A stretch of DNA of 62,982 nucleotides from Paraflavisolibacter caeni (GCF_025628885.1 NZ_JAOTIF010000034.1:1-62982), one strand, 5' to 3'; shown: positions 46,855 to 55,096, counted from the stretch's first letter. Numbers and translations are program-made. The notes: generated by a model from the letters alone, not told the origin.

Positions 46855-48015
46855 TTAATCTCTTACTTCTATGATTCGTTGAATCGATTGTTCAATTTTT
46901 TCTATAGGGCTGCATAGACTTACACGTATGAAACCATCACCTGCTGAGCCAAATATTCCTCCAGGGGTAATGAATACTTTTGCTTTGTACAACACTTCAT
47001 CACTCAACTCAAACCCACTTTTGTAACCTTCCGGTATTCTTGCCCAAATAAACATACCAGCCTGGTCTTTAGAATAAGTACATTTCAATAAATCAAGCAG
47101 TTCATAAGCCTTTGTCCTCCTGCTTTTGTATACTTCATTTACACTATCATACCAGCTTTTATCTAGATTTAATGCTTTTGCCGCTGCCAATTGAAGAGGA
47201 AGGAACATACCACTGTCCATATTACTTTTAAAACGCAATACCTCATCAATCCGTTCTTTTGCACCACATAATACACCAACTCTCCAACCAGCCATATTTT
47301 GTGATTTGCTTAATGAGTTTAACTCCAGCACCACGTCTTTGGCACCTTCAATACTGAGCAAACTCATTGGATGATCATTCAGAATGAAGCTGTAAGGATT
47401 ATCATGACAAATTAAAATATTGTGCTTTTTGCCGAAGGCCACCAGGTTTTGGAACATTTCTCGAGTAGGAAGTTGACCTGTAGGCATTTGTGGATAGTTC
47501 ACCCACATCAGTTTCACTTTACTTAAATCCTGTTTTTCAAGCTGATCAAAGTCGATAAGCCAGTTTTGCTCCTCTTTCAATTCATAGGCAACACATTTAC
47601 CGCCTGCCAATTGAACAGCACTCCTGTAAGTAGGATAACCAGGATTAGGAATCAAGACCTCATCTCCTTCATTCAAATATGTCATGCATATATGCATGAT
47701 ACCTTCTTTAGATCCGATCAAGGGTAGAATTTCTGTTGCAGGGTTCAGGTCTACTCCATACCATTCTTTATACCATGTACTGAATGCTTTTCTTAAGGCT
47801 TCAGCTCCCTTATAACTCTGATAACCATGTACATTTTGCTTTGCAGATTCTGATTGCAGCACCTGGATCACTTCAGGATGAGGTGGCAAGTCAGGGCTGC
47901 CAATACCTAAATTAATAACAGCTGCACCTTGCTTATTGAGCTCTTCTATTTCTTTCAGCTTTTGAGAAAAATAATATTCACCAATACCATCCAGTCTTTT
48001 TGAAGTAGAAATCAT
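46855..48015 (-). CDS. PLP-dependent class I/II aminotransferase, likely aromatic
   Basis: A 386-residue fold-type I aminotransferase: GIGSPDLPPHPEVI, the PLP-binding Lys in LNSLSKSQNMAGWRVGVLCG, and the Asn/Tyr positions CHDNPYSF. Sequence resembles the LL-diaminopimelate/aspartate aminotransferase group. Its place between pheA and tyrA in the operon suggests that it transaminates phenylpyruvate and 4-hydroxyphenylpyruvate (the last step to Phe and Tyr), but substrate specificity is inferred from context only. Confidence 0.85.
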   Translation of the reverse strand: MISTSKRLDGIGEYYFSQKLKEIEELNKQGAAVINLGIGSPDLPPHPEVIQVLQSESAKQNVHGYQSYKGAEALRKAFSTWYKEWYGVDLNPATEILPLIGSKEGIMHICMTYLNEGDEVLIPNPGYPTYRSAVQLAGGKCVAYELKEEQNWLIDFDQLEKQDLSKVKLMWVNYPQMPTGQLPTREMFQNLVAFGKKHNILICHDNPYSFILNDHPMSLLSIEGAKDVVLELNSLSKSQNMAGWRVGVLCGAKERIDEVLRFKSNMDSGMFLPLQLAAAKALNLDKSWYDSVNEVYKSRRTKAYELLDLLKCTYSKDQAGMFIWARIPEGYKSGFELSDEVLYKAKVFITPGGIFGSAGDGFIRVSLCSPIEKIEQSIQRIIEVRD

Positions 48016-48070
48016 AAATTAAGTAATGAGTGATGAGTAATTAATCTGTTATCTTCTTCTGAATCCGTGG

Positions 48071-48901
48071 TTAAACAGTCTTTCCTTTTTTATAGACACC
48101 GTAAACCTTTAATTCCTCTGTTAACGGTTTTATTTTATCCATTGCTCTCTCAAATTGACTGAGGGAATCAAATTCCATATCTGCATGAAAACTATATTTC
48201 CAGTCGCTACCTGGAATTGGAAAGCTTTGCAACTTGCTTAGATTAATACCACTTTCTGCAATCTTCGTTAACACCTTTGCCAAACTTCCACGTGAATGAT
48301 CTGTATGAAAATTCACAGACGCCTTGTTGGGTTCATCAATTTCCTGAATAGCGTCTTCTCTTTGCAATATCAAAAAGCGGGTGTAATTGTTCTTCATAGT
48401 ATGAATATTGGGAGCAATTACATCCAGGTCAAATAATTCAGCGGCCAGCTTGCTTGCCACAGCAGCGATATGTGTGCTTCTTTTTTGATGGATATGTTTG
48501 GCGCTAAGGGCTGTATCTTCAGTTTCAACCAGCTTCCAGTTGTATTTATCCAGGTAATCAAGGCACTGCTGCAATGCCATAGGGTGGGAATGAACTTCTT
48601 TAATATCCTCAAGTTTTACGCCTCTGTTAACCAGTAAATTCTGCTTGATTTGAAGATAAATCTCTCCAGTAACTTTTAAATTACTTTTTTGCAGCAGGTT
48701 GTAATTAGGTAAAATACTCCCTGCAATCGAATTCTCGATGGCCATGACACCGCCATCACTTTCTTTTTTGTTACCGGCAATTTTTACCACTTCACGAAAA
48801 GTCGCACATGTAATGACTTCAACACCTTTACCAAAAAATTGACGGGCTGCTACCTGGTGGAAACTTCCTTCAAAACCTTGAATTGAAACCCTGACAGCCA
48901 T
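48071..48901 (-). CDS. pheA: Prephenate dehydratase
   Basis: Converts prephenate to phenylpyruvate for phenylalanine. The 276 residues have the periplasmic-binding-like catalytic region (IQGFEGSFHQVAARQFFG, MAIENSIAGSI), the catalytic Thr-Arg motif NNYTRFLILQ and a C-terminal ACT domain (ASVNFHTDHSRGSLAKVLTK). In the ACT domain the usual ESRP of Phe-feedback enzymes reads QSFP (LSKLQSFPIPGSDWKY). There is no fused chorismate mutase; that activity is in the DAHP synthase fusion. First structural gene of the operon, behind a leader. Confidence 0.94.
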   Translation of the reverse strand: MAVRVSIQGFEGSFHQVAARQFFGKGVEVITCATFREVVKIAGNKKESDGGVMAIENSIAGSILPNYNLLQKSNLKVTGEIYLQIKQNLLVNRGVKLEDIKEVHSHPMALQQCLDYLDKYNWKLVETEDTALSAKHIHQKRSTHIAAVASKLAAELFDLDVIAPNIHTMKNNYTRFLILQREDAIQEIDEPNKASVNFHTDHSRGSLAKVLTKIAESGINLSKLQSFPIPGSDWKYSFHADMEFDSLSQFERAMDKIKPLTEELKVYGVYKKGKTV

Positions 48902-48947
48902 ACGTATATATTTTCTTTTTAATTATGGTACTAAAATCCTAATGCCT

Positions 48948-48978
48948 AAAAACAACAAATCCCGGCTTTTGGCCGGGA
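48948..48978 (-). terminator. Attenuator terminator before pheA
   Basis: On the minus strand, tcccggc (48978-48972) pairs with gccggga (48966-48960) around a 5-nt loop (caaaa), followed by tttgttgttttt (48959-48948). It lies 70 nt downstream of the helicase-side promoter region and 47 nt before the pheA ATG. Confidence 0.85.
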
Positions 48979-49033
48979 CTCTTTATGTTGACTTCATTCA
49001 TTTTATGTTCAGTTTCAACAAAAGCATCCCGGC
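48960..49033 (-). promoter_or_regulatory. Antiterminator/terminator switch upstream of pheA
   Basis: The segment aagccgggat occurs twice on the minus strand: at 49035-49026 inside the leader-peptide coding region, and at 48968-48959 as the 3' arm of the terminator. The 5' arm tcccggc (48978-48972) can therefore pair with gccggga at 49033-49027 (antiterminator) or 48966-48960 (terminator). These are mutually exclusive folds of the trp/phe attenuation type. The pairing is read directly; the regulation is inferred. Confidence 0.75.
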
Positions 49034-49086
49034 TTCTCGCTAAAGAAGTAAAAATAAAAGTAATAATATGCTCTTGTTGTTTTCAT
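49015..49086 (-). CDS. Aromatic-rich leader peptide of the pheA operon
   Basis: A 23-codon frame, ATG at 49086 and TGA at 49017-49015. Residues 7-15 are nine consecutive aromatic codons, Y Y Y F Y F Y F F (five Tyr and four Phe), at 49068-49042. The peptide starts MKTTRA and ends SEKPGCFC. Such a run is the sensor design of ribosome-mediated attenuators: scarce Tyr- or Phe-tRNA would stall a ribosome here and leave the downstream arm 49033-49027 free. Nothing else would be expected to produce this composition next to pheA. Too short for most gene finders. Confidence 0.85.
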   Translation of the reverse strand: MKTTRAYYYFYFYFFSEKPGCFC

Positions 49087-49093
49087 CGTGGCG

Positions 49094-49101
49094 CAAAAAT
49101 A
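49094..49101 (-). promoter_or_regulatory. -7 promoter element for the leader and pheA operon
   Basis: TATTTTTG (minus strand, 49101 to 49094) fits TAnnTTTG and ends 7 nt before the leader-peptide ATG, so the predicted transcript begins at or next to that ATG. TTTG elements 11 and 2 nt upstream exist but at non-standard spacing. Confidence 0.55.
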
Positions 49102-49124
49102 GCCAAATGATTCAAATAAAAAAA

Positions 49125-50798
49125 TTAATCATTAGTTTTTTTACGAACAAACGAATCCGCCTCGTTCATCCTGATCCGCCGGCCTTTATACTTTTTACCA
49201 TCAATAGCCCGGATCATTTGATTGGCTGAATTTTTATCAACTTCAATCCAGCTATTCATTTCTTTCATATCGATGCGTCCTAAAACATCCTTTCTAAGGT
49301 CACTCAGGTCAAGGATAAATTGCAGGAAACTGGCTTTGTAAAAACCGTCTTTTGTTCCAAGATTTACAAACAATCTTGTATAATTACCATTTCCGCCAAA
49401 CTCTTTTTTGCCTTCTCTTTTCCTGCCCGCATGAGACTCCTGCCTTTCAACACCTCTTTCCCGGCCTCGCTCACGAACATTCAAATCTTCTGAGTTTTCA
49501 TAATACTTCAGGAAACGATCAAACTCCATGGCAGCTACCCTTTTCATGATCTCTTCTTTGCTCATGTCATTGAACTTTTCCTGGAGCATCGGCATATAGG
49601 TCTCATAATCGCCGTGGCTAATGTCAGCTTGCAGCAGTTTATCAATAAAGTAGTAAAACTGCTTTCTGCAAACATCTTTTCCGGAAGGAATCTCCAGTTT
49701 ATGAAATGGTGCCTGGACCATTCTTTCTATCTGCCTGATTCTACCTACCTCGCGGGCGTGTACAATAGACATGCAAACCCCAGTCTTGCCGGCACGTCCG
49801 GTACGACCGCTCCGGTGCGTGTATACTTCAATGTCATCGGGAAGTTCATAATTGATAACATGCGTAATTCCTTGCACGTCAATACCACGGGCAGCCACAT
49901 CAGTAGCAATGAGTAATTGCAAGGTTTTATCACGAAAACCACTCATCACTTTATTACGTTGTGCCTGGGTAAGATCTCCATGCAAAGCTTCAATATCATA
50001 GCCTTCCCTGGTCAGTTTTTCTGAAATCTCCTGGGCATCCGCTTTAGTGCGTGTAAAAATAATTCCATACATGCCAGGATTAAAGTCAATCAAACGCTTA
50101 AGTGCTTCATAACGATGGAAGGCAGTTGTCGTAAAGTATTGATGATCAATATTAACATTGGCAGTATTCATCTTACCCACTGTAATTTCCTTGGGTTGTT
50201 GCATGTAGCGCTTGCTTACATTCCTGATTTCTGCAGGCATGGTAGCGCTAAAAAGCCATGTGCTATCACGCTTGGGCGTGTTTTTCAATATAAATTCGAT
50301 GTCTTCCTGGAAGCCCATGTTCAACATTTCGTCGGCTTCATCCAGCACAACATATTTAATTTGGTCCAGGTTAATTGCCTTACGCTCAATCAAATCAATC
50401 AAACGGCCAGGGGTAGCTACCACAATCTGTACGCCTCTTTTAATATCTTTTATCTGCATTATAATAGAAGCACCGCCATAAACAGCAGTTACATGTATGC
50501 CATGAGAAAACTTCTTAAAGAGAGTGATTTCATTTACGATCTGCATGCACAGTTCGCGGGTTGGACAAACGATTAAAGCTTGGGGGTGTTTCTGCTTCTC
50601 ATCAACTAATTGAAGCAAAGGCAGCCCATAAGCAGCTGTTTTTCCTGTACCTGTCTGGGCAAGCCCAATCAGGTCTTTTGTTCCGGATAATAAGACCGGA
50701 ATAGCTTGAAGTTGTATTGGTGTTGGTTGTATGAATCCCAGTTCATCTACTGCTTTAAGCAGTTGTTCATTTAATCCAAGCTCACTAAAAGTGTTCAT
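49125..50798 (-). CDS. DEAD-box RNA helicase with DbpA-type RNA-binding domain
   Basis: ATP-dependent RNA helicase, probably in ribosome assembly or mRNA turnover. The 557 residues show the Q motif FIQPTPIQLQAIP, motif I GLAQTGTGKTAAY, PTRELCMQI, motif II LDEADEML, SATMP, ATDVAARGIDVQG and motif VI HRSGRTGRAGKTG. A charged linker (ERGRERGVERQ, then GRKREGKKE) precedes a DbpA-like RNA-binding domain (TRLFVNLGTKDGFYKASFLQ through KKYKGRRIRMNE). Length and architecture fit the CsdA/DeaD group. Its stop lies just before the pheA-operon promoter. Confidence 0.95.
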   Translation of the reverse strand: MNTFSELGLNEQLLKAVDELGFIQPTPIQLQAIPVLLSGTKDLIGLAQTGTGKTAAYGLPLLQLVDEKQKHPQALIVCPTRELCMQIVNEITLFKKFSHGIHVTAVYGGASIIMQIKDIKRGVQIVVATPGRLIDLIERKAINLDQIKYVVLDEADEMLNMGFQEDIEFILKNTPKRDSTWLFSATMPAEIRNVSKRYMQQPKEITVGKMNTANVNIDHQYFTTTAFHRYEALKRLIDFNPGMYGIIFTRTKADAQEISEKLTREGYDIEALHGDLTQAQRNKVMSGFRDKTLQLLIATDVAARGIDVQGITHVINYELPDDIEVYTHRSGRTGRAGKTGVCMSIVHAREVGRIRQIERMVQAPFHKLEIPSGKDVCRKQFYYFIDKLLQADISHGDYETYMPMLQEKFNDMSKEEIMKRVAAMEFDRFLKYYENSEDLNVRERGRERGVERQESHAGRKREGKKEFGGNGNYTRLFVNLGTKDGFYKASFLQFILDLSDLRKDVLGRIDMKEMNSWIEVDKNSANQMIRAIDGKKYKGRRIRMNEADSFVRKKTND

Positions 50799-50933
50799 AT
50801 AAATATTTGTGCAAAAGTAGTATGTATAATGGAAATGATATACAAGAAGGAAGGATACTATTTAAATGAGAGGTGTTTATGTATAGAAAACTCTATTCAG
50901 AATTTGTACTATAAAAAACAATTCAATTTAAGA

Positions 50934-50976
50934 TTGTATTATGTATCAGCATTTTCAATACTGATACATAATACAA
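50934..50976. repeat. 16-bp hairpin upstream of the helicase gene
   Basis: Perfect inverted repeat, arms 50934-50949 and 50961-50976, loop 11 nt. It is between the lipoprotein's terminator and the helicase start, about 135 nt before the helicase ATG. No T-run follows on the minus strand. Could be part of a structured helicase 5' leader. Otherwise the 50799-51104 gap shows only this hairpin and the terminator beside it. Confidence 0.6.
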
Positions 50977-51008
50977 GAAAAAGGGAGTAGCAAGCAAATG
51001 AAACACTG

Positions 51009-51034
51009 AAAAAAAACCCCCTTTTTGGAGGGGG
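51009..51034 (-). terminator. Intrinsic terminator of the Thr-rich lipoprotein
   Basis: G/C-only stem ggggg/ccccc (51030-51034 with 51017-51021), loop 8 nt, followed on the minus strand by eight T (from the A-run at 51009-51016). It lies 71 nt past the lipoprotein stop codon. Confidence 0.85.
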
Positions 51035-51104
51035 CTACTAACGAATGCTTGCCATATGTAAAAAATTCAAAATCTTAACAATATAGCGCTTGCACTTTCA
51101 ACTC

Positions 51105-51305
51105 TTATTTTTTCAGAGTATCAGTTTTGATAGTTGTATCAACTTTTACTGTAGTATCAGTAACAACCTGAGCTGTATCTGTAGTTACTACTGTAGTTGT
51201 ATCTGAAGTAGATACTGTAGTATCATTAGTTTCAGTTGATTCAGAAGAGTTGTTACAAGCTACTAAAGCACCAGTGATAGCGAAAATTGCAAATAACTTT
51301 TTCAT
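51105..51305 (-). CDS. Small Thr/Asp-rich lipoprotein
   Basis: A 66-residue lipoprotein: signal peptide MKKLFAIFAITGALVAC with a lipobox (ALVAC; the Cys is lipidated after cleavage), then a low-complexity Ser/Thr/Asp/Val tail (TTVVTTDTAQVVTDTTVKVD and relatives) ending TDTLKK. The Thr-rich repeats suggest an extended surface spacer, but no function is known to me. Own terminator downstream. Confidence 0.8.
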   Translation of the reverse strand: MKKLFAIFAITGALVACNNSSESTETNDTTVSTSDTTTVVTTDTAQVVTDTTVKVDTTIKTDTLKK

Positions 51306-51528
51306 TTTGTTTTGTTTAAGTGTGATTGTTTGATTTTATAAAGAACTTATTGTTCAGTTTTTTAATTGTAACTACTTTCACTTAATTGATGAAACTCTAC
51401 AATTATTTCCTGCGCAGTTACAAGGGTTAATACGCAGGTTGAAAAAAGGTAACCCACTTTTTGTAATATTTTTTTTTTAACAATCAGCCGGGTTACTATT
51501 TTTAGTTTTCCGTATTAAATAATAGATA

Positions 51529-52095
51529 GTGACAATAGAAAAAGAGACATTATTATTACAGGGTTTAGGTAGGAACGACAGAAAGGCTGTTGAAGCCATT
51601 TATAAAGACAACTTTAATATGGTACAAGCCCTGGTTATTAAAAATAATGGCACTTCTGAAGATGCAAAGGATATTTTCCAGGAAGCAATGATTGTACTTT
51701 ATGAAAAAGCAAAATCAGATTCCTTTATTCTTAACTGTTCTTTAAGCACCTTTTTATATTCTGTAAGCAGACGTCTGTGGCTGAAGCGCTTAATGCAACA
51801 GAACAGGTTTTTAATCGTAGAAGAATCAGATAATGAACTGGTAAAAGTAGATGATGATATAGAAGACCACGAACGGATTAATACAGAATTCAATATGATG
51901 GAAAGGTCTATTAACAGTTTAGGCGAACCCTGTAAGAGCCTTTTAGATGCATTTTATATCCAAAAACGTTCAATGCAGGAAATATCTGCAAGCTTTGGTT
52001 ATACAAATGCTGATAATGCGAAAACCCAGAAATACAAGTGCCTTATGCGTTTAAAAAAGCTATTCTTTAGTCAATATAAAAATTACGAACCGTGA
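51529..52095 (+). CDS. ECF-type sigma factor, partner of anti-sigma/protease
   Basis: A 188-residue sigma-70 family factor: region 2 NGTSEDAKDIFQEAMIVLYE, region 2.4 area STFLYSVSRRLWLKRLMQ, and region 4 ending in QEISASFGYTNADNAKTQKY. The start codon is a GTG at 51529. It overlaps the next gene by 4 nt (GTGA), the classic arrangement of an ECF factor with its cognate regulator, and the regulator is unusual (see next entry). Confidence 0.9.
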   Translation: MTIEKETLLLQGLGRNDRKAVEAIYKDNFNMVQALVIKNNGTSEDAKDIFQEAMIVLYEKAKSDSFILNCSLSTFLYSVSRRLWLKRLMQQNRFLIVEESDNELVKVDDDIEDHERINTEFNMMERSINSLGEPCKSLLDAFYIQKRSMQEISASFGYTNADNAKTQKYKCLMRLKKLFFSQYKNYEP

Positions 52096-53198
52096 TAGAT
52101 GACTTTAAATTACTGGAAGATGTTGAACGGTATATCAACGGGCAAATGACCCCTGATGAACGCGTTCAATTTGAAGGATTACGTAAAAGTAATCCGGAAA
52201 TCGACCAGTTAGTGGTGGAGCACACCTTCTTTTTACACCAGATGAACCGCTTTGATGACATGAAAAAGTTCAAAAGTGGTTTAAATGACATTCATATTGA
52301 CCTTGCAGAAAAAGGAGCGATCAAATCCACGCGCCTGAAGGGCAGGGCCAAAGTCATATACCTCGTAAACAGGTATAAAAGGGTGGCTGCAATTGCTGCT
52401 TCCATCGCAGGCGTAACCGCGCTTACAATCAGTGCACTGGTTTGGTCTATTTCCCCTACTACCCCACGCAAAGAAATTGCACAACTTAATAGGAAATTTA
52501 ATGAGTTGAACCAAAAGAATGCAATGCTGGGCAAGCAAATTAATGAGGTGAAAGACCAGATCGGAACGGCCCCTGCAGTGACTTATAAAACAGGGGGAAC
52601 CGGCTTTTTGATTGACGCCAAAGGCTTACTCGTCACCAATGCCCATGTAATTGCCAATGCAAAATATATTGCAGTTCAGAATAGCGATGGCAAGGATTTA
52701 AAAGTGAAAATTGTATATGTTGACGTTGACCGCGACCTTGCTATCTTAAAAATCGAGGATTCTGCCTATAGAGCACCAAAATCAATCCCTTACAGCATTA
52801 AACGCTCAAATGCAGATTTAGCTGAACCTGTTTATACTTTAGGCTTCCCCAGGAATGATATTGTGTATGGTGAAGGCTACTTATCAGCCAAAACTGGCTT
52901 TAACGGTGACACCCTTACTTGCCAGATTGCCATTGCGGCCAATCCGGGTAACAGTGGAGGCCCAATCCTGAATCATAATGGGGAAGTAATTGGTATCTTA
53001 AGTACAAAGCAAACCAGTGCTGAAGGTGTCGTATTTGCAACACAATCAAAATTCATCTATTCAGCCCTGAACCAGTTGCAGAAAGACACAGCTTACCAAA
53101 AGGTAAAAATGCCGTCAACTTCTTCTATCAAAAATCTTGACCGCATGCAACAGGTTAAGAAGATTTCTGACTATGTCTATATGGTGAAAGTAAATTAA
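52092..53198 (+). CDS. Anti-sigma-like / trypsin-like protease fusion
   Basis: A 368-residue protein with four parts. Residues 1-90: charged, helical cytoplasmic segment of the anti-sigma type (LLEDVERYINGQMTPDERVQ, then EIDQLVVEHTFFLHQMNR). Residues about 97-120: one membrane helix (AAIAASIAGVTALTISALVW). Residues about 128-160: coiled coil (QLNRKFNELNQKNAMLGKQI). Residues about 165-335: an S1-type serine protease with TNAHVIANA (His), DRDLAILKI (Asp) and ANPGNSGGPILN (Ser). GTG start overlapping the sigma stop. Likely an inner-membrane regulator with its protease in the periplasm. Confidence 0.85.
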   Translation: MIDDFKLLEDVERYINGQMTPDERVQFEGLRKSNPEIDQLVVEHTFFLHQMNRFDDMKKFKSGLNDIHIDLAEKGAIKSTRLKGRAKVIYLVNRYKRVAAIAASIAGVTALTISALVWSISPTTPRKEIAQLNRKFNELNQKNAMLGKQINEVKDQIGTAPAVTYKTGGTGFLIDAKGLLVTNAHVIANAKYIAVQNSDGKDLKVKIVYVDVDRDLAILKIEDSAYRAPKSIPYSIKRSNADLAEPVYTLGFPRNDIVYGEGYLSAKTGFNGDTLTCQIAIAANPGNSGGPILNHNGEVIGILSTKQTSAEGVVFATQSKFIYSALNQLQKDTAYQKVKMPSTSSIKNLDRMQQVKKISDYVYMVKVN

Positions 53199-53239
53199 AG
53201 AAAAATCCCTCTCAAAAGCTGAGAGGGATTTTTCTTTAA
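53195..53239. terminator. Bidirectional terminator between convergent genes
   Basis: A perfect 20-bp stem (53195-53214 with 53220-53239), loop 5 nt, with A-run and T-run flanks inside the stem. It lies in the 44-nt gap between the protease fusion (ends 53198) and the nucleotidyltransferase (ends 53243) and can serve both. Confidence 0.92.
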
Positions 53240-53242
53240 ATT

Positions 53243-54142
53243 CTACCACAACTTCTGAGGATACACACCTTCGGTAACCAACTGATTAAGGTTTTCTTTC
53301 ACTACAGGAGCATCTTCTTTATAGGTTACACCAAACCACTTGGCTGCTGTAGGAATTACTTTGATCACACCACCTTCCTTTTTCACAAAGTCACTTGCAG
53401 AAAGTGGGATCAGGAATTCAGCTTTGATATTGCTGATATTTTTATCAAGGAATGCTTTAAATTCTTTTTCCAGAAATGGGAAGATCGATGGGGCAAAACA
53501 CCAAAAGTTCATTGAAGCTTTGGAACGGTCAGAAATAGGATGCTTAATGCCATCACTTTCTTCAAATACAATAGCACCGTTGTCCCTATACACTTTCAGT
53601 CGTTCGTTGATCTGAACAAGATTATCATTATCATCAACCTCGCATACGCCACGACTAACAGAACCGTTTTCTGATAGTGTGTTGGATAACTCGTAACCAA
53701 CCAAAGCAAATGTTTTGTTATCGCATCCGTTCACTAAGAAGTTATGAGCTTTTTGGAAAGCGTCCCTGCCGTAAAAGTCATCAGCATTAATCACCGCAAA
53801 TGGTTCATTCACGATTCCCTGGGCGCATAAAATGGCATGTGATGTCCCCCAAGGTTTGGTTCTCTCAGCGGGTGCAGTATGACCATCCAGGTAGGCTGTC
53901 ATTTCCTGGTAAACGTAATCTGTCTCAATTTTGCCTTTCAACTTTGGTTCAAAGATGCTTTTAAAATCTTCAGCAAAATCTTTACGAATGATGAACACAA
54001 CTTTTCCAAAGCCCGCTTTGATTGCATCATAAATTGAATAATCCATGATGGTTTCACCACCAGGGCCAAATTGCTGTATTTGCTTCATGCTGCCGTAACG
54101 GGAAGCCATGCCGGCAGCCATAATCACTAATGTAGGTTTCAT
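53243..54142 (-). CDS. Sugar-phosphate nucleotidyltransferase
   Basis: A 299-residue enzyme of the NTP-transferase family: VIMAAGMASRYGSMKQI (the GxGxR-type phosphate loop), FGPGGETIMDYSIYDAIKAG, a central FAVINADDFYGRDAF with the metal-binding Asp, and PERTKPWGTSHAILCAQ. It activates a sugar phosphate to an NDP-sugar for cell-wall or polysaccharide synthesis; the sugar cannot be told. Monocistronic and convergent with the protease fusion. Confidence 0.88.
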   Translation of the reverse strand: MKPTLVIMAAGMASRYGSMKQIQQFGPGGETIMDYSIYDAIKAGFGKVVFIIRKDFAEDFKSIFEPKLKGKIETDYVYQEMTAYLDGHTAPAERTKPWGTSHAILCAQGIVNEPFAVINADDFYGRDAFQKAHNFLVNGCDNKTFALVGYELSNTLSENGSVSRGVCEVDDNDNLVQINERLKVYRDNGAIVFEESDGIKHPISDRSKASMNFWCFAPSIFPFLEKEFKAFLDKNISNIKAEFLIPLSASDFVKKEGGVIKVIPTAAKWFGVTYKEDAPVVKENLNQLVTEGVYPQKLW

Positions 54143-54201
54143 TATGTACTTTTAAAAGTTGGAAGCGAAAATAAATAAATTAACAACTTACTTTTTGATA
54201 C

Positions 54202-55089
54202 ATGCAGTTTCCTGGAAAAGTTCAGCCAGAAATACATATAATAAATTTACCTGGTTCATTAAAAGCCAGTGTCTTGAGGTTGGACATGGTGCACCCTGTT
54301 GTGTCTGGAAACAAGTGGTATAAACTAAAAGAATACCTGAAGGAAGCCAAGGAGCAGCGTAAATCAACCATTGTGACTTTCGGCGGCGCTTTTTCTAACC
54401 ATATTGTGGCGACAGCAGCAGCCTGTAAAAGCTTTGGCATTGAAAGTATTGGTATCATCAGGGGGGAGCGCCCCAAAAACCTGTCGAATACACTCCAGGA
54501 TGCTCTTGCTTTTGGCATGCACCTGATTTTTCTATCAAGAGAGGAATATAAAAAGAAATCAATTCCTCAGGAGCTCTATACCAAACATGAATATGAAAAA
54601 TTATATTTTGTCAATGAAGGAGGCTATGGTTATTTAGGAATGTTGGGAGCAGCAAGTATTATTGAAGATGCAGATATAAAATCATATACCCATTTATTGA
54701 CAGCTGTTGGTACCGGCACTACACTGGCAGGCTTATTAAAAGCCTCACAACCTTATCAGGAATTAATAGGAATCAGCGTTATGAAGAACAATTTCAGCCT
54801 CAATAATTCAGTAGAACAACTTATTCCAGACAAATCCAACTTTAAAATTCTGCATGATTTTCATTTTGGTGGATATGCAAAAAGTCCTTCCGAATTGTTA
54901 AACTTTATGAATCAATGGTACCTGCAAACCGGAATTCCTTCGGACTTTGTGTATACAGGAAAGCTGTTTTATGCTTTCGAACAATTAGTTGCCCGGAACT
55001 TTTTCCCCTCTAATTCCAATATTTTACTGATCCACAGCGGTGGCCTGCAAGGAAATCGCTCTTTACCAGAAGGGAGTTTGTTATTTTAA
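54202..55089 (+). CDS. ACC deaminase / D-cysteine desulfhydrase-like PLP enzyme
   Basis: A 295-residue fold-type II PLP enzyme: the PLP-Lys motif VSGNKWYKLKEYLKEA, TFGGAFSNHIVATAAACKSF, GIESIGIIRGERP and a Gly-rich phosphate loop TAVGTGTTLAGLLKAS. The family contains 1-aminocyclopropane-1-carboxylate deaminase and D-cysteine desulfhydrase; which reaction this one performs is not clear. It is divergent from the nucleotidyltransferase, and a palindrome follows its stop. Confidence 0.85.
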   Translation: MQFPGKVQPEIHIINLPGSLKASVLRLDMVHPVVSGNKWYKLKEYLKEAKEQRKSTIVTFGGAFSNHIVATAAACKSFGIESIGIIRGERPKNLSNTLQDALAFGMHLIFLSREEYKKKSIPQELYTKHEYEKLYFVNEGGYGYLGMLGAASIIEDADIKSYTHLLTAVGTGTTLAGLLKASQPYQELIGISVMKNNFSLNNSVEQLIPDKSNFKILHDFHFGGYAKSPSELLNFMNQWYLQTGIPSDFVYTGKLFYAFEQLVARNFFPSNSNILLIHSGGLQGNRSLPEGSLLF

Positions 55090-55096
55090 ATATTCA

